Of a DNA stretch of 7,165 bases, positions 5,869 to 7,165 are shown one piece after another (within the stretch, counting starts at the first letter, position 1; each line of letters opens with the position of its first letter). The stretch is taken from NCBI GenBank assembly GCA_003510895.1, contig DOKE01000019.1:7049-14213 (forward strand), written 5' to 3'. This DNA comes from Candidatus Moraniibacteriota bacterium (lineage in GTDB: Bacteria > Patescibacteriota > Minisyncoccia > Moranbacterales > GWC2-37-73). A model generated the notes under the pieces. It was not told the DNA's origin, searched no databases, and saw only the letters and a program-made list of their open reading frames with translations. Both the position numbers and the translations under genes were made by a program.

Positions 5869-6582
5869 ATGGAAAAAAATAAATTGGCTATTTTTGACAT
5901 TGATGGAACAATTTTCAGGAAAAATTTGCATTTTGAATTGATTAATGAACTTTCTTGGATAAATGTTTTTCCCAGAAAAGTTCGCGATCAAATTGTTCAT
6001 TTGTATACAAATTGGCTTGAGCATAAAGGCACCTATGAATCTTATAGAGTTGGTTTGGTGGAGCTTTTTGAAAAACACATCAAGGGCTGTAAAAAAGAGG
6101 ATGTGGTTCGCGCCAGTAAGATGGTGGTTTCTTTTCACAAAGACAGAACCTATATTTTTGCCGAAGATTTGATCAGAGATTTGCGCAGAAATAACTATCG
6201 CATTATTGCTATCTCGGGTTCGCCAATGGAAATAGTGGAGGAATATAACAACAAGCACTTGAATTTTGACAAAGTTTTTGGCAGTATTTATGAAACAAAA
6301 GATGATATTTATACCGGTGGATATATTGATGAGCCGACAAAAAATAAAGGCGAAGTGGTCAGGCGTTATGTGGAAGAAAATAATTTGACACTAGAAGATT
6401 CATATGGAATTGGGGATACGGAATCAGATGCTAGTTTCTTGGATGTTGTTCAGCATCCAATTGCTTTTAATCCGAATGAAAACTTGAAAAGCATTGCTCA
6501 GAAAAAAGGCTGGAGAATTGTTGTGGAAAAAAAAGATGTTGTGTATGAAATGACAGAGTGTGTTAATCTGCATTTAGCGTAA
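5869..6582 (+). CDS. HAD-superfamily subfamily IB phosphatase (SerB-like)
   Basis: This 237-residue cytoplasmic protein has all four HAD motifs. Motif I is F-D10-I-D12-G-T near the N-terminus (D10 nucleophile, D12 acid/base). Motif II is A-I-S116-G-S. Motif III is the lysine in T-K-N-K160-G-E. Motif IV is G-I-G-D183-T-E-S-D187. The stretch between motifs I and II (about residues 17-100) is helical and fits a C1 cap, as in the phosphoserine-phosphatase-like HAD-IB group. It probably hydrolyses a small phosphomonoester in a magnesium-dependent way. Phosphoserine is only one candidate, and no serine-pathway gene is nearby. The ATG at 5869 is preferred over a TTG two codons upstream (5863), because MEKNKLAIFDIDGT is a complete N-terminus for the family and neither start has a Shine-Dalgarno sequence. 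It may be a stand-alone gene, or may head a run with the small ORF 43 bases downstream. Confidence 0.85.
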   Translation: MEKNKLAIFDIDGTIFRKNLHFELINELSWINVFPRKVRDQIVHLYTNWLEHKGTYESYRVGLVELFEKHIKGCKKEDVVRASKMVVSFHKDRTYIFAEDLIRDLRRNNYRIIAISGSPMEIVEEYNNKHLNFDKVFGSIYETKDDIYTGGYIDEPTKNKGEVVRRYVEENNLTLEDSYGIGDTESDASFLDVVQHPIAFNPNENLKSIAQKKGWRIVVEKKDVVYEMTECVNLHLA

Positions 6583-6625
6583 AAAGCAATATAGCAAGTT
6601 TAATTTTATTAACGAATAAAAAATT

Positions 6626-6739
6626 ATGGCGATCTTAAATGAGGGAATGAATAACTTTCTTAAGAAAATATTATGGCTGTGGCTGCCATTCTACGCTTTT
6701 AACAAGTTATTAAGAGATTTTATCAAAAGCAAAAAATGA
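6626..6739 (+). CDS. 37-residue small hydrophobic/basic protein overlapping the VanZ-like gene
   Basis: A short frame starts with ATG and gives MAILNEGMNNFLKKILWLWL, then PFYAFNKLLRDFIKSKK, ending in TGA at 6737-6739. It has one hydrophobic, aromatic-rich stretch (about residues 11-26) and a lysine-rich C-terminus, so it is probably membrane-associated or a single-pass protein. Its stop overlaps the ATG of the VanZ-like gene (6736-6738) as ATGA, which favours translational coupling and joint function. The upstream leader is A/T-rich without a Shine-Dalgarno. A second ATG at 6647 has GAGGGA directly before it, too close to act as its ribosome site. I do not recognise a family. Support is the clean start-to-stop frame, the residue composition and the tight overlap; conservation in relatives would settle it. 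Confidence 0.6.
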   Translation: MAILNEGMNNFLKKILWLWLPFYAFNKLLRDFIKSKK

Positions 6740-7140
6740 AACTGCAAGTTAGAAAATTTTTGTTTTTCTACGGCCCGCTGTTTTTCTGGATGGCGATGAT
6801 TTTTCTTTTGTCTTCAATTCCAGGTTCGGGATCACAGGAATATAATTTTTTGGCTTTTCTGGAAAGAAAGAGCGCTCATCTGGTTGAATACTTTATATTA
6901 TTCATTTTATGTATCAGGGTTCTCTGGCTTCATTTCAGAGAAGAAGATGAACACATTCTTGCCTGGGGAATATTGGCGTCTTTTGTGTATGCTGTTTTTG
7001 ATGAAATTCATCAACTTTTTGTTTTTGGGCGAAGCGGAAGAGTTTTGGATGTGGGCATTGATCTTTCAGGAATAATATTGGGAGCAATTATTGTTTGGCT
7101 ATATGAAAAAAGAAGAAAAAGAATTTTTCATAGACAATAA
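6736..7140 (+). CDS. VanZ-like family membrane protein
   Basis: This 134-residue protein has about four transmembrane helices (near residues 8-26, 46-64, 73-92 and 104-123) and a basic tail (EKRRKRIFHRQ). It carries the family's polar membrane motifs: K45-S-A-H48-L-V-E-Y52 in helix 2, D89-E90-I-H-Q93 at the end of helix 3, and G-R-S-G-R102-V-x-D105-V-G-I-D109-L-S-G112 leading into helix 4. The name comes from vanZ of the vancomycin cluster, which gives low-level teicoplanin resistance. Most chromosomal relatives have no established reaction, and the conserved charged residues hint at a catalytic or lipid/glycan-handling role in the membrane. Nothing here suggests a vancomycin operon (no VanHAX-type genes in view). 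The start overlaps the stop of a 37-codon ORF, and a terminator follows directly. Confidence 0.88.
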   Translation: MKLQVRKFLFFYGPLFFWMAMIFLLSSIPGSGSQEYNFLAFLERKSAHLVEYFILFILCIRVLWLHFREEDEHILAWGILASFVYAVFDEIHQLFVFGRSGRVLDVGIDLSGIILGAIIVWLYEKRRKRIFHRQ

Positions 7141-7142
7141 TA

Positions 7143-7165
7143 AAACCCGCCAAGTGGCGGGGTTT
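7143..7165 (+). terminator. GC-rich intrinsic terminator at the window edge
   Basis: CCCGCC (7146-7151) pairs with GGCGGG (7156-7161) around an AAGT loop. The flanking AAA (7143-7145) and TTT (7163-7165) can pair if G7162 is bulged, and TTT begins a U-tract. It starts 3 bases after the VanZ-like stop codon. The T-run is cut off by the end of the window, so its full strength cannot be judged. Confidence 0.8.

Noticed and set aside
5782..6258. A 158-codon open frame on the - strand opposite the HAD gene
   Set aside because: It overlaps a gene with all four HAD motifs and the end of the L,D-transpeptidase gene. Its composition (F, N, I, H rich) is what antisense of these genes would give.
6604..6621. 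Hairpin TTTTATT-AACG-AATAAAA after the HAD gene
   Set aside because: The 7-base stem is entirely A-T, is followed by A rather than T on the + strand, and would be too weak to terminate. Such pairings are expected by chance in AT-rich DNA.
6736..7140. Glycopeptide-resistance cluster suggested by the VanZ-like gene
   Set aside because: No VanHAX, VanRS or VanY-type genes are present. VanZ-like proteins are widespread chromosomal membrane proteins unrelated to vancomycin clusters.
1..7165. TGA recoded as glycine or tryptophan (Gracilibacteria/Mycoplasma-type code)
   Set aside because: No long gene contains an in-frame TGA, tryptophan is always TGG, and the genes end cleanly with TAA or TAG near their expected family lengths.

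Overview
The window is AT-rich bacterial DNA with every supported gene on the + strand, packed tightly and separated by gaps of about 0-125 bases. Small proteins, a strong bias to A/T-ending codons and A/T-rich start regions with almost no Shine-Dalgarno sequence are seen directly. Together with the mix of envelope families, they suggest a Candidate Phyla Radiation (Patescibacteria) genome, perhaps Parcubacteria/Moranbacteria-like. That lineage call is inference. TGG encodes tryptophan throughout and no long gene contains an in-frame TGA, so the standard bacterial code fits and the recoded TGA of Gracilibacteria/Absconditabacteria does not.

Layout. (1) 1-218: 3' end of lgt, the prolipoprotein diacylglyceryl transferase. 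(2) 260-2527: a membrane-anchored thioredoxin/glutaredoxin-like protein with a CSHC motif, then two paralogous membrane-anchored lysozyme/glucosaminidase-like proteins that share a catalytic-type KKESNWGKR block and four conserved cysteines. The second has its own good promoter, and the block ends at a strong hairpin terminator (2536-2569). (3) 2607-4648: a possible 11-codon leader ORF with the only strong Shine-Dalgarno in the window, overlapping the start of a ten-helix EamA/DMT transporter, followed by a membrane-anchored clan GH-A-type glycoside hydrolase. (4) 4659-5810: a membrane-anchored L,D-transpeptidase with two Ig-like domains. (5) 5869-6582: a HAD-IB (SerB-like) phosphatase with its own likely promoter. 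(6) 6626-7140: an unlisted 37-residue basic/hydrophobic small protein whose stop overlaps the start of a VanZ-like membrane protein, closed by a GC-rich terminator at the window edge.

The common theme is the cell envelope: lipoprotein maturation (Lgt), cell-wall cleavage (two glucosaminidase-like proteins), cell-wall cross-linking (L,D-transpeptidase), glycan hydrolysis and possibly metabolite export. The most testable ideas are: the thiol protein serves the disulfides of the two adjacent wall hydrolases; the hydrolase pair has undergone recent duplication or local gene conversion; and two short ORFs (11 and 37 codons) are translationally coupled through ATGA overlaps to membrane-protein genes. 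No RNA genes, CRISPR arrays or mobile elements were seen, and no gene-free stretch exceeds 300 bases.
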